DNA of 64,000 nucleotides, taken from Algibacter pacificus (GTDB lineage Bacteria > Bacteroidota > Bacteroidia > Flavobacteriales > Flavobacteriaceae). Below the pieces are notes generated by a model. The model was not told the origin of the DNA, did not search any database, and saw only the letters and a list, made by a program, of their open reading frames with translations. The position numbers were made by a program, and so were the translations under genes. The first letter of the stretch is position 1. Every line of letters begins with the position of its first letter. The stretch is taken from positions 186,001 to 250,000 of the forward strand of contig NZ_VOGY01000004.1 in assembly GCF_008033385.1 (NCBI RefSeq), read 5' to 3'. This document shows positions 25,831 through 34,624 of the stretch, piece by piece.

Positions 25831-26463
25831 TTATGAACCTTTTTTTTGGAAAATTCCCTTACGGTTTCCCTTGTTGCTTTCGTAATACAGTTGTTCTAAA
25901 AGTACTCTTTCTTTAGACGCAGGCAAACAATCTTGCATTACCCCATACACTTTAAGTGGTGCATTTAGAAATAGAAATCTACTATATATTATTTTACCAC
26001 CCTCTCTTTTAGTTGATTTTACAAGACCTGTATCTATTAAAATAGTTCCGGATCCCGCTAATCTATCCAAAACACTAACGTGTATAAAAGAGTCCTTAAT
26101 TTGACTAAAATATATAGAACGTACATTGGCACCTATAAGCCCTGTTTTTATTAAAATACGCTTACTTGTAATGGCATATTCCGTAATATCATAATATACA
26201 TAAGTGGCAAATGGGGTTAAAAATGCTAGGAGAGCAAAACCCAAACACAACATATTTAAGGATTGAAGACAGGCTATATTATAGGTTTTTAGTCCTTTAA
26301 AAATACAATCTGCATTATTTGAGTTTAAAAAAAATAGCATGGAAACCCCTAAAAAAATAATGATCAATAAACAAGAGAAAAGTAAAATCGTTTTTAACTC
26401 AGGCCTACCTTTCCAAAGTAATTTTTCATTTGGTTCTAATATGAGTTGAAGATATTTGATCAT
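25831..26463 (-). CDS. PH-domain (bPH2-type) membrane protein
   Basis: A 210-residue protein with EPNEKLLWKGRPELK at the start, two membrane helices (about 26-47 and 73-92), and a PH-like domain with YYDITEYAITSKRILIKTGLIG, the SIYFSQIKDSFIHVSVLDRLAGSGTILIDTG segment and a C-terminal helix. These are the signatures of bacterial PH (YdbS/bPH2) membrane proteins, which have no settled function. It lies just upstream of the LytS/LytT operon in the same orientation, 73 bp away, and may be cotranscribed. Confidence 0.8.
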   Translation of the reverse strand: MIKYLQLILEPNEKLLWKGRPELKTILLFSCLLIIIFLGVSMLFFLNSNNADCIFKGLKTYNIACLQSLNMLCLGFALLAFLTPFATYVYYDITEYAITSKRILIKTGLIGANVRSIYFSQIKDSFIHVSVLDRLAGSGTILIDTGLVKSTKREGGKIIYSRFLFLNAPLKVYGVMQDCLPASKERVLLEQLYYESNKGNRKGIFQKKGS

Positions 26464-26729
26464 TATATTATTTTTAAAATGAATATTGGTTTATAGAAGA
26501 TCTAATCATTTTTTAATACTATTAATATTTAAAAATTGGTCATGATTTCGAATTTCTAAACAGTTATATTACAGCCTGAAAATATAAGAAAAACCAACTG
26601 TTGTACGATTTTAATAACTCTCAATAGTAAAAAGACGATTTTGAAAATTTTCGCCATCGCCTTTTTTGTTGATTAATAGCCTTACAAATATTCCACTATT
26701 TAGGATTAAGAATAACACCGAATAGCGGA

Positions 26730-26764
26730 ATGGTCGTTTTCAGTAGATTTATGGTCCATTTGAT
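26730..26764. promoter_or_regulatory. Two direct repeats with 21-bp period
   Basis: ATGGTCGTTTTCA and ATGGTCCATTTGA start 21 bp apart, two helical turns, as expected for tandem binding of a regulator such as a LytTR protein. They lie in the 335-bp gap between the secreted lipoprotein and the PH-domain gene. Apart from them I see no gene, strong promoter or clear hairpin in 26464-26798. Confidence 0.3.
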
Positions 26765-26798
26765 TTTATAAACTGCAAACAGAATAGATTTAAAGCCC

Positions 26799-27734
26799 TT
26801 ATTTAACCGTTTCATTTATTAAACAAAAATTATCAAATCCTAAAAACATTTTACCATAATCATCAAAGGGTTGATGAGAATTGGTAATCATAATATGATT
26901 GATACCGTTTGTTGGAAATGTTAAGGCACCAGAATCAATGCTAAAAGATGTGGTTGTCCAAGTACCCGGAGTTGTTGCTGTAATGGTAATTTCACCTAGA
27001 AACACCGTATTTACAGCACCAAACAAATCTAAATTTGAAGGTGTATTTAAACCTGTTGGATTGGCAGGAAGTGGATCTGCTATTGGATGATACACCCCAT
27101 AAACACCGACTTTTACAGCATTAGAGGCTCCACAATTTATACTCATGTTCGCATAATCTAAAGTTAAAGTATAGCTTCCTGTATTTTGAAAAATGGTACC
27201 TGCCAATTCATTAAACATTCCTTCTCTATAAGTAGCCGGACGAGTTAAACTAGTACTATTCTCAATCCACATACCAGCATAAGCTCCAGATAATGGTGTA
27301 GGTCCATTAAAGCAACCTGCTCCGTAAGATGTTGTGGTATCGTTAAACAAATCGGCTAGACTACCATTTTGCCACAAAGGCTTCCAATGCGTTGCTAAAT
27401 CGATATCTTGATCCACAGAAGCATTTGGATCTCCGGTAAGGGTTTCAAAACTTCCATTTTGTATAAATCCTGGACATTCATAAAAGGTAGCGACCTCTCG
27501 TTCTGGAATACATTCACAGAATTCATTGACTTTACCATCCAGTTCTCCATCGCCATTAGAATCGCAAGCTTCTTCAAAATTTAACTGTAATACTTCACAA
27601 TCAAAAATAACTCCATAGCCACAGCCTTCTTCTCCATCACATGATACATTCAACATGGAAACGGCTAACAAAATGCCAAAATAAGGATTCAATCTTTTAA
27701 TTTCTTTTACTAAGTTTATATTTAATATTTTCAT
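26799..27734 (-). CDS. Secreted lipoprotein with Cys-rich head
   Basis: A 311-residue exported protein. After a basic start and hydrophobic stretch comes LAVSMLNVSCDGEEG, a lipobox with Cys at about 32. The next 50 residues are Cys- and Asp-rich (CDSNGDGELDGKVNEFCEC, an EF-hand/TSP3-like Ca2+ motif). From about residue 90, FIQNGSFETLTG through FLGFDNFCLI is a beta-sandwich region of the carbohydrate-binding type often found in T9SS or surface proteins. There is no T9SS sorting domain. It lies 92 bp downstream of the large OmpA gene, same strand. Confidence 0.75.
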   Translation of the reverse strand: MKILNINLVKEIKRLNPYFGILLAVSMLNVSCDGEEGCGYGVIFDCEVLQLNFEEACDSNGDGELDGKVNEFCECIPEREVATFYECPGFIQNGSFETLTGDPNASVDQDIDLATHWKPLWQNGSLADLFNDTTTSYGAGCFNGPTPLSGAYAGMWIENSTSLTRPATYREGMFNELAGTIFQNTGSYTLTLDYANMSINCGASNAVKVGVYGVYHPIADPLPANPTGLNTPSNLDLFGAVNTVFLGEITITATTPGTWTTTSFSIDSGALTFPTNGINHIMITNSHQPFDDYGKMFLGFDNFCLINETVK

Positions 27735-27826
27735 AATTTCTAAATTTTAATGAAGTCAAGGCAGCTTTTTACTGCCCTGACTTTCTGACTAACTAAATCA
27801 ACCAATTAACTAACTCAATTATTATA

Positions 27827-29596
27827 TTAAAAGCACACGACTTTAAATTCTGTTCTACGATTAACACGGTGTTCATCGTCTGTACACGGTACATTATTAG
27901 CACATTTGGTGTTTTTAAGTTCACTTTCACCTGCACCTCTGGCAATTAATCGATCTCTTGAAATCCCTTGACTTATAATATAATTTACAGTAGCATCGGC
28001 ACGACGTTGAGATAAACTTTGGTTGTACGAATCGCTACCTTGACTATCGGTATGTGATGACATTTCGACTGTAATATTCGGATTATCTTGCATTAAGCGA
28101 ACCACGCGTTGTAAATCTGGAATAGATGCCGGCAATATGATAGCCTTATCTAAATCGAAATTAATATTATCAAGTTTTATAGCTTTACCACATGGATCTA
28201 CACACATTTCAAAATCTATAAATAAGGTGTTATTTCGGTTAAGAGCATTGGTAGAAACTTCTACTTTATTTGAATAGTAACCATCCTTTTTACCACTAAT
28301 TTCAAAAGTTGACGCTTGTTTTAAATGAAATATAAAGTTACCGTCGTTATCAGACAATGTATTTTTCTGTCCCACATTTACTTTATCTTTAAGCATCACA
28401 TCGACACCTTGAATCGCTGTATCAGAATTACACTCTACAACATTTCCTTTTAATATGAAGTTTAAATCGCCGTACAGAATTACTTTTTGAATCCCTGCCC
28501 CATCTTTTTTGCAATCTTTAAACTCATCTACAGAGATACTACTTTCTTCTAAAGCTACATCATAAAGCTTTCCACGAATTATATAATTATTCTCGGCTAC
28601 ATCACTAAATACAACCACACCGTAAGAATTAGTAGTTCCTGTCTTTACAATATTGCCACTCATATCGGCTAATACCACATCGGTATCGGCTAAGGTATCT
28701 CCAGTAAATTTATCTTTAGCGGTTACAGTTACACCACAACCACAAGTTGCACAACAATGTGGAAAATGATCTTCTTTACACACTGGGCAAACATTTTCTT
28801 TTTTTGTGAATTTATACGTAATACCTACAAATGCTCCAACAGATGAAATATCACAATCGCAAGGTTCTTCTCTTAATAAAGGGTGACCATCTAATGCCAT
28901 AATAGGCTCTTCTGCGCTAACTAAAGCAGCACTAACAGGTTGATAACTTGCAGATCTTCCAGATTCATTTAATTCCTCGACATCAAAGTGGCGCATATAA
29001 TAACCACCAGCATTAACACCGAAATTCTTATTAAAGAAATAAGTAAAACGGACTTGTCCTTTTGTAGAAAATACGCCTGAATCTTTGTATCCCGCATGAA
29101 AGTTTAATGGAAAAACATTAAATGCTGTCGAAGTACCGATAAGTTCCGTACGACCGCCTTTAATGGAAGCCAGTCCCACCCGCGTATTTAATTCCGCAGT
29201 AAACTTACCGGAAGGCGTTCGATATTGAAAATCGGGTCCAATACCATAAAACATTCTCGTAATTTTATCTTCGGATAATGTGAAGCTATTAATAGCCGTT
29301 GTTTTATCAAATTCGAATAAATCTGCTGTTGGATAAACACTTTCAGGTTTATTGTTGATGTAATCGAAATCGGCACCAATACCAAACCAATTCCAGTAGT
29401 AATCTACCGATAATCCTAACTCTAATCCGCCGTTATAATCGATATAAGGCGTATTGTTATTATAGCTTGGAAAATCATAACCCACTCTTGGGCTTATTTG
29501 TAAATAATTAGTTTCTAATGGCAAATTTTGAGCCTGTGCAGAAAATGTATTCACAAATACAAATAACATGCATACTAGTTTTAATAAATTTTTCAT
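27827..29596 (-). CDS. Large OmpA-family outer-membrane protein
   Basis: A 589-residue protein with a signal peptide (cleaved near AQAQ), an N-terminal outer-membrane beta-barrel (about 25-260), a Cys-rich linker (CPVCKEDHFPHCCATCGC, about 285-303), two carboxypeptidase-regulatory-like beta-sandwich repeats (about 300-460), and a C-terminal OmpA domain (about 475-589) with EMSSHTDSQGSD and NRRTEFKV. It should span the outer membrane and hold peptidoglycan. The Cys/His linker resembles a metal-binding knuckle, unusual for an exported protein. The C-terminus is closely similar to that of the OmpA protein at 16160-17254. Confidence 0.88.
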   Translation of the reverse strand: MKNLLKLVCMLFVFVNTFSAQAQNLPLETNYLQISPRVGYDFPSYNNNTPYIDYNGGLELGLSVDYYWNWFGIGADFDYINNKPESVYPTADLFEFDKTTAINSFTLSEDKITRMFYGIGPDFQYRTPSGKFTAELNTRVGLASIKGGRTELIGTSTAFNVFPLNFHAGYKDSGVFSTKGQVRFTYFFNKNFGVNAGGYYMRHFDVEELNESGRSASYQPVSAALVSAEEPIMALDGHPLLREEPCDCDISSVGAFVGITYKFTKKENVCPVCKEDHFPHCCATCGCGVTVTAKDKFTGDTLADTDVVLADMSGNIVKTGTTNSYGVVVFSDVAENNYIIRGKLYDVALEESSISVDEFKDCKKDGAGIQKVILYGDLNFILKGNVVECNSDTAIQGVDVMLKDKVNVGQKNTLSDNDGNFIFHLKQASTFEISGKKDGYYSNKVEVSTNALNRNNTLFIDFEMCVDPCGKAIKLDNINFDLDKAIILPASIPDLQRVVRLMQDNPNITVEMSSHTDSQGSDSYNQSLSQRRADATVNYIISQGISRDRLIARGAGESELKNTKCANNVPCTDDEHRVNRRTEFKVVCF

Positions 29597-29813
29597 AATA
29601 AATAGTGTTTTAAATTTGTTCCTCGTACTTATATCAAAAAGGTTTTAAAATTGTTACCCTACTTTTTAGTAAAAAATTTAAGACCGCGATCAATATTTAA
29701 TTTTTTCTTTAATGATATAAGCACCTACTCAGTATTATTACCGCATTTAAATCGAATTGCTGTAACGTACTACTCAAACAAAACACATAAAAACTCATAC
29801 TAAATATTGAGCA

Positions 29814-29852
29814 CAAAAAAACCCTATCTGTTTTTTTACCAGATAGGGTTGT
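29814..29852 (-). terminator. Terminator of the nqr operon
   Basis: AACCCTATCTG and CAGATAGGGTT pair across a 9-nt loop; on the minus strand the hairpin is followed by seven T residues. It lies 55 bp after the nqrF stop. The remainder of 29597-29906 is the upstream region of the large OmpA gene; no good promoter match is seen there. Confidence 0.88.
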
Positions 29853-29906
29853 TATAATTAAGATTCCTAGATTTACTTTGGAATACTATATTTTAATACA
29901 TTTAGA

Positions 29907-31223
29907 TTATCCTCCGAAATCATCAAATCTAATATGTTCATCAGGGATTCCAAAATCTTCTCCCATTTTTTGAACCGCTTTATTCATTAATGGAGGCCCA
30001 CAAAAGTATAATTCTATATCTTCTGGAGATTCATGCTTACTTAAATAGTTATCGATAACACAATTATGAATAAATCCTACAAAACCATCACCTGGTGAAT
30101 CGATATCCTTTTTTACTTTCCAATTATCTTCCTCTAAAGGTTCAGATAGTGCTAGGTAAAACTTAAAGTTTGGAAATTCTTTTTCTAACTCATAAAAATG
30201 CTCTAAATAGAATAACTCACGTTTAGAACGTCCACCATACCAATAAGTTACTTTACGACCTGTTTTTAAGGTTTTGAATAAGTGATATAAATGAGAGCGC
30301 ATTGGAGCCATACCTGCACCACCGCCAACATAAAGCATTTCGCTATCCGACTCATTGATGAAGAATTCACCGTAAGGTCCAGAAATAGTTACTTTATCTC
30401 CAGGTTTTTGGTTAAAAATATAAGAAGAAGCTATACCTGGATTTACATCCATCCATCCGCCTTTAGCGCGATCGAACGGCGGACAAGCCACACGTACGTT
30501 TAACATAATTTCACGCCCTTCTGCTGGGTAAGAAGCCATAGAATAAGCTCTTTCAACAGTTTCGGTGTTTTTCATCACTAAAGGCCAAAGTTTAAACTTG
30601 TCCCATTCTGCTTGAAATTTATCTGGTGTTTCGTGTTCTTCAGGGTGCGCCGTAATATCCATATCTGAATATTTAACTTCACATGGTGGAATTTCAATTT
30701 GAATATATCCACCTGCTTTGTATCCCATATCCTCTGGAATTTCAACAACGAACTCTTTAATAAACGAAGCTACGTTGTAGTTACGAACCACAACAGCTTC
30801 CCATTTCTTAATTCCAAATACTTCTTCTGGAATCGTGATGTCCATGTCTTGCTTCACTTTAACTTGACAAGCTAAACGTGCACCATGTTGTAATTCTTTT
30901 CTTGTAAAATGAGGTACTTCTGTTGGTAAAGCTTCCCCGCCTCCAGAATTTACATGACATTCACATTGAATACAAGTTCCACCACCACCACAGGCAGATG
31001 GTAAGAATATTTTAGCGTTTCCTAATGTAGAAAGTAAACTTCCTCCAGAGGCCACTTCAATCTCTTTTTCACCATTAATGGTAATCTTTACAGGTCCCGA
31101 TGGTGATAATTTTTGTTTTACAACTAATAATAAACCAACGAGTAAAAGCGTAATAATTAAAAAAGCAATTACTGTTACTACTATTGTTCCTGTTGTACTT
31201 GCGGCTAATATCATATTACTCAT
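29907..31223 (-). CDS. nqrF: Na+-NQR subunit F (NADH-oxidising)
   Basis: Electron entry subunit of the Na+-translocating NADH:quinone reductase. The 438 residues have one N-terminal membrane helix (about 14-35), a 2Fe-2S ferredoxin domain with ligands Cys78, Cys84, Cys87 and Cys119 ([20 protein letters not shown]), an FAD domain (RAYSMASYP), and an NADH domain ([21 protein letters not shown]). The C-terminal IRFDDFGG is typical. It overlaps the nqrE stop by 8 bp and is the last gene of the operon. Confidence 0.97.
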   Translation of the reverse strand: MSNMILAASTTGTIVVTVIAFLIITLLLVGLLLVVKQKLSPSGPVKITINGEKEIEVASGGSLLSTLGNAKIFLPSACGGGGTCIQCECHVNSGGGEALPTEVPHFTRKELQHGARLACQVKVKQDMDITIPEEVFGIKKWEAVVVRNYNVASFIKEFVVEIPEDMGYKAGGYIQIEIPPCEVKYSDMDITAHPEEHETPDKFQAEWDKFKLWPLVMKNTETVERAYSMASYPAEGREIMLNVRVACPPFDRAKGGWMDVNPGIASSYIFNQKPGDKVTISGPYGEFFINESDSEMLYVGGGAGMAPMRSHLYHLFKTLKTGRKVTYWYGGRSKRELFYLEHFYELEKEFPNFKFYLALSEPLEEDNWKVKKDIDSPGDGFVGFIHNCVIDNYLSKHESPEDIELYFCGPPLMNKAVQKMGEDFGIPDEHIRFDDFGG

Positions 31224-31929
31224 TTACTTTTATGTTGTTAGCTAACACTTCTTTGTTGTCTTTTTTGGAATCTACTTTTGCAGTTTTCTCTTCTTTAGGA
31301 GCTTCTTCGTCACCTCCTGTTAACATACCGCCAAAACTCATAAACCCAATCGCCATAAGTCCTGTAATGATAAATGTAATTCCTAAACCTCTTAATGCTG
31401 GTGGCACATTTGAATATCTAATTTTTTCACGAATAGCTGCAATGGCTAAAATGGCTAAAAACCATCCAATACCAGAGCCTATTCCGTATGTTGTAGCTAA
31501 ACCTAAAGTAGGTATTTCACGAGATTGCATAAATAACGACCCTCCTAAAATGGCACAGTTTACAGCAATTAATGGTAAAAATATACCTAAGGAATTGTAT
31601 GATGATGGTGAAAATTTTTCAACCACAATTTCTACTAATTGTACCATGGTCGCAATTGTTGCAATAAACATGATAAACGAAAGGAAACTTAAATCGTAAC
31701 TTGCATACTCTTCACCTAACCAAGATAAGGCTCCTGGCTGTAATAAATACTGATCCAACAACCAGTTTAAAGGCACTGTTATTGCCAATACAAAAATTAC
31801 AGCTGCACCTAAACCAACAGCTGTACTTACTTTTTTAGATACCGCCAGGTAAGAACACATTCCTAAGAACGTAGCAAATACCATGTTGTCGATAAATATT
31901 GATTTAAAAAATAACTCTATATGTTCCAT
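31216..31929 (-). CDS. nqrE: Na+-NQR subunit E
   Basis: Membrane subunit of Na+-NQR with six helices. Cys25 ([12 protein letters not shown]) and Cys125 ([10 protein letters not shown]) are the conserved pair that, with the pair in NqrD, binds an intramembrane iron centre. At 237 residues it is longer than the usual 200: after the last helix there is a charged tail of about 35 residues ([20 protein letters not shown] and on), which seems to be a lineage-specific addition. The start overlaps no other gene, and the end overlaps nqrF. Confidence 0.96.
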   Translation of the reverse strand: MEHIELFFKSIFIDNMVFATFLGMCSYLAVSKKVSTAVGLGAAVIFVLAITVPLNWLLDQYLLQPGALSWLGEEYASYDLSFLSFIMFIATIATMVQLVEIVVEKFSPSSYNSLGIFLPLIAVNCAILGGSLFMQSREIPTLGLATTYGIGSGIGWFLAILAIAAIREKIRYSNVPPALRGLGITFIITGLMAIGFMSFGGMLTGGDEEAPKEEKTAKVDSKKDNKEVLANNIKVNE

Positions 31930-31994
31930 ATTTCTTTAGTTATTAGTTATGTATTTTGATTACCAAAAAAGCAATCACCAACAATAACTCAATT

Positions 31995-32642
31995 TTAATG
32001 ATCCTCTATTAATGCTGTGTTTTTAGTACGTTGAATCCAAATGATAATACCGACTACAATTAAAGCCATTGGCGATAATAACATAAAACCATTATTTTCA
32101 TAACCTATAGCGTATAATCCAGTTTTTTCAATAGGGTCTCCTAAAACTTTAAATCCTAATAAAGTTCCAGAACCTAAAAGCTCTCTAAAGAACCCTACTA
32201 TAATAAGAATTAAGCCGTAACCTGCAGCATTACCAATACCATCAAGAAAAGATCTCCAAGGTTTGTTAGCTAAAGCAAAAGCCTCAAAACGGCCCATAAT
32301 GATACAGTTTGTAATAATTAAACCTACAAATACAGAAAGGGTTTTACTTAACTCGTAAGCAAACGCTTTTAATACTTGATCTACAATAATTACTAGAGCA
32401 GCAACAACGACTAATTGTACAATAATTCTAATTTTTGAAGGAATAATGTTTCTCATTAAAGAGATAACAACGTTCCCTATTGCTAAAACAGCCATTACTG
32501 AAACAGCCATTACAATAGATGCTTTTAACTCTGCAGTAATTGCTAAAGCAGAACATATACCAAGAACCTGAATAGTAATTGGATTATTATCCGCTAATGG
32601 ATCGGTGATTAACTTGGCGTCTTTTTTTGATAAAAGTCCCAT
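31995..32642 (-). CDS. nqrD: Na+-NQR subunit D
   Basis: Six-helix membrane subunit homologous to NqrE and RnfA/E. Cys30 (VLGICSALAIT) and Cys113 (IITNCIIMGRFEAFA) are the metal-binding pair. The 215 residues are of normal length. It is separated by 3 bp from nqrC upstream and 65 bp from nqrE downstream, all on the same strand, in the usual A-B-C-D-E-F order. Confidence 0.96.
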   Translation of the reverse strand: MGLLSKKDAKLITDPLADNNPITIQVLGICSALAITAELKASIVMAVSVMAVLAIGNVVISLMRNIIPSKIRIIVQLVVVAALVIIVDQVLKAFAYELSKTLSVFVGLIITNCIIMGRFEAFALANKPWRSFLDGIGNAAGYGLILIIVGFFRELLGSGTLLGFKVLGDPIEKTGLYAIGYENNGFMLLSPMALIVVGIIIWIQRTKNTALIEDH

Positions 32643-32645
32643 AAA

Positions 32646-33395
32646 TTAATTATTTTTTAAATTTTTGAAGAACGGTACGTAAAGCTTTAAATCGCTTTTT
32701 ATCATGGCAGCAACACCATTACCAGTAATGGTTGCTCCTGCAATAGCATCGACTTCGTTATCTGTTTTATCTTCGTTTTTTGGATCGGCATTGCTTTTAG
32801 AAACATCAATTCCTTTAAAGTTATTTGAAGCATCTAATAAGTGTTCACCAATAAAGTCGTCCATAAAGAAACGTTGCTTAATATTTGCACCCAATCCAGG
32901 GGTTTCTCCTTTATGATCGAAATATGCGCCTTGAATCACCATATTTTCGTCCATAGCTACATAGGCCCAAATAGCATCCCAAAGCCCTTTTCCTCTAATA
33001 GGAGCTATATAAAATGTTTTACCATCCTTTTCTCCTTCTAATAAAGGTAAACGTCGTGCTTTTCCTGATTTAGCATTGGCTTGTTCTTTTTTTACATCAA
33101 TTAAATAAGCTTCGTCATCTTCGGTTACTTTACCATCTTGAATAACCAATTGCTTTTTTATGTATTTTTTAAATAACTCAGGCGCCTTATCTGTTGAAAC
33201 AAAATTAGCACTAGTTTCGTCATTTTCGTTTACGCCCATAGCATACAAAATGTTTTGTTGCTTTTCTAGACGTTTATTTTCGGCTATATTTGGTTTTAAA
33301 GAAGATGCCGTAAAAGCCAATAATGAACCTACAATTAACACCATAACAATGGCAAAAATTATAGTATATGAATTTTTATCTGTTCTATTTTCCAT
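32646..33395 (-). CDS. nqrC: Na+-NQR subunit C (covalent FMN)
   Basis: Periplasmic subunit anchored by one N-terminal helix (about 10-30). It carries FMN bound covalently to Thr by ApbE; the acceptor motif is DAIAGATITGNGV with Thr222, close to Thr225 of the Vibrio protein. The motif has Ala where the common version has Ser before GAT. The FMN-binding domain includes the GLWDAIWAYVAM and HKGETPGLGANI motifs. The 249 residues are normal. It lies 2 bp downstream of nqrB. Confidence 0.96.
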   Translation of the reverse strand: MENRTDKNSYTIIFAIVMVLIVGSLLAFTASSLKPNIAENKRLEKQQNILYAMGVNENDETSANFVSTDKAPELFKKYIKKQLVIQDGKVTEDDEAYLIDVKKEQANAKSGKARRLPLLEGEKDGKTFYIAPIRGKGLWDAIWAYVAMDENMVIQGAYFDHKGETPGLGANIKQRFFMDDFIGEHLLDASNNFKGIDVSKSNADPKNEDKTDNEVDAIAGATITGNGVAAMIKSDLKLYVPFFKNLKNN

Positions 33396-33397
33396 CG

Positions 33398-34624
33398 TTA
33401 TGCAACTTTAGCTTTTAAACGTTTCATTCTTTTCTTTACATTTCCTTGAACCACATAATGGTCAATTGTTGGAGCAAACACATTCATTAATAGAATAGCT
33501 AACATAACACCTTCTGGATATGCAGGATTAAATACACGAATCATAATAGAAATAAACCCTACTAAGAATCCATAAATCCATTTTCCTTTCGTGGTTTGCG
33601 ATGCAGTAACAGGATCTGTAGCCATAAATACAGTACCAAAAGCAAACCCACCAATTAATAAGTGATGCCAAAATTCTGTACTCATTAAACCATAAAACTT
33701 ACTTGTTTCTGTAATCCAACCAGAACTAACTACACCATTAAATATTAAGCCCATTACTAAGGCACCAACACATGATGATAACATAATTCTCCAACTTCCA
33801 ATTTTAGAAAAAACTAAAAACAATCCTCCTAAAATTATAAGCAATGTAGACGTTTCACCAACTGAGCCAGGAATAAAACCTAAGAACATATCGGCAACCG
33901 AATGGGTCATTTCTTTTCCTTGTGCTAAAGTACCTAGGATTGTTTCGCCAGAAATGGCGTCTAAGTTTGCTCCTGCAGCAATTTCTTTAGTTCTTTCAAC
34001 AGCACCTTCTACCCAAACTTTATCTCCAGACATCCAAGTAGGATATGCAAAGAATAAAAAGGCTCTAATAGTTAATGCAGGATTAAGAATGTTCATCCCT
34101 GTTCCCCCAAAAACTTCTTTTCCTATAACAACACCAAAAATAACGGCAACGGCTAACATCCATAATGGAATGTCTACAGGTACAATTAAAGGCACTAGCA
34201 TACCTGTAACTAAATATCCCTCTTCAACTTCGTGTCCTTTTATTACAGCAAAAATAAATTCGATGGCTAAACCAACACCGTAAGACACAATGACCAATGG
34301 AATAATTTTCCAGAATCCAATCATGAAGTTATCTAAAGTCCAAAATTCAGGACTAAAAAAACCTGAAGTTACTGCTTGAATTTCTCCAACCTGTAAGTTA
34401 TGTTGGTAACCCGCATTAAACATACCAAACAATAAACATGGCACCATAGCCATAATTACTGTATTCATAGTACGTTTTAAATCGTCGGCTGCTTTTATAT
34501 GAGTTCCATTATGTGTGGTCTCATCTGGCAAGTATAAAAAGGTATGGATTGCATTAAATGCAGGCGCCATTTTAGTTCCTTTATACTTTTGTTTTAAGTT
34601 ATGTAAATTATTTTTTAAACCCAT
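33398..34624 (-). CDS. nqrB: Na+-NQR subunit B (Na+ channel, covalent FMN)
   Basis: Main membrane subunit, about ten helices, with the Na+ pathway and quinone site. The 408-residue protein has the family segments GMLVPLIVPVDIPLW, GGTGMNILNPAL and GGFAFGTVFMATDPVTA. The ApbE acceptor motif is DAISGET (Thr228, equivalent to Thr236 in Vibrio); the usual SGAT is here SGET, an Ala-to-Glu change at the position before Thr. Riboflavin is held near the N-terminal helices in known enzymes. It overlaps nqrA by 1 bp (ATG/stop). Confidence 0.96.
   Translation of the reverse strand: MGLKNNLHNLKQKYKGTKMAPAFNAIHTFLYLPDETTHNGTHIKAADDLKRTMNTVIMAMVPCLLFGMFNAGYQHNLQVGEIQAVTSGFFSPEFWTLDNFMIGFWKIIPLVIVSYGVGLAIEFIFAVIKGHEVEEGYLVTGMLVPLIVPVDIPLWMLAVAVIFGVVIGKEVFGGTGMNILNPALTIRAFLFFAYPTWMSGDKVWVEGAVERTKEIAAGANLDAISGETILGTLAQGKEMTHSVADMFLGFIPGSVGETSTLLIILGGLFLVFSKIGSWRIMLSSCVGALVMGLIFNGVVSSGWITETSKFYGLMSTEFWHHLLIGGFAFGTVFMATDPVTASQTTKGKWIYGFLVGFISIMIRVFNPAYPEGVMLAILLMNVFAPTIDHYVVQGNVKKRMKRLKAKVA

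Noticed and set aside
26464-26798. Possible insertion-sequence remnant in the 335-bp gap
   Set aside because: No terminal inverted repeats or transposase-like translation could be recognised in any frame.
31184-31699. A 171-codon plus-strand frame opposite nqrE
   Set aside because: It is the antisense shadow of the well-supported nqrE gene and has no recognisable domain.
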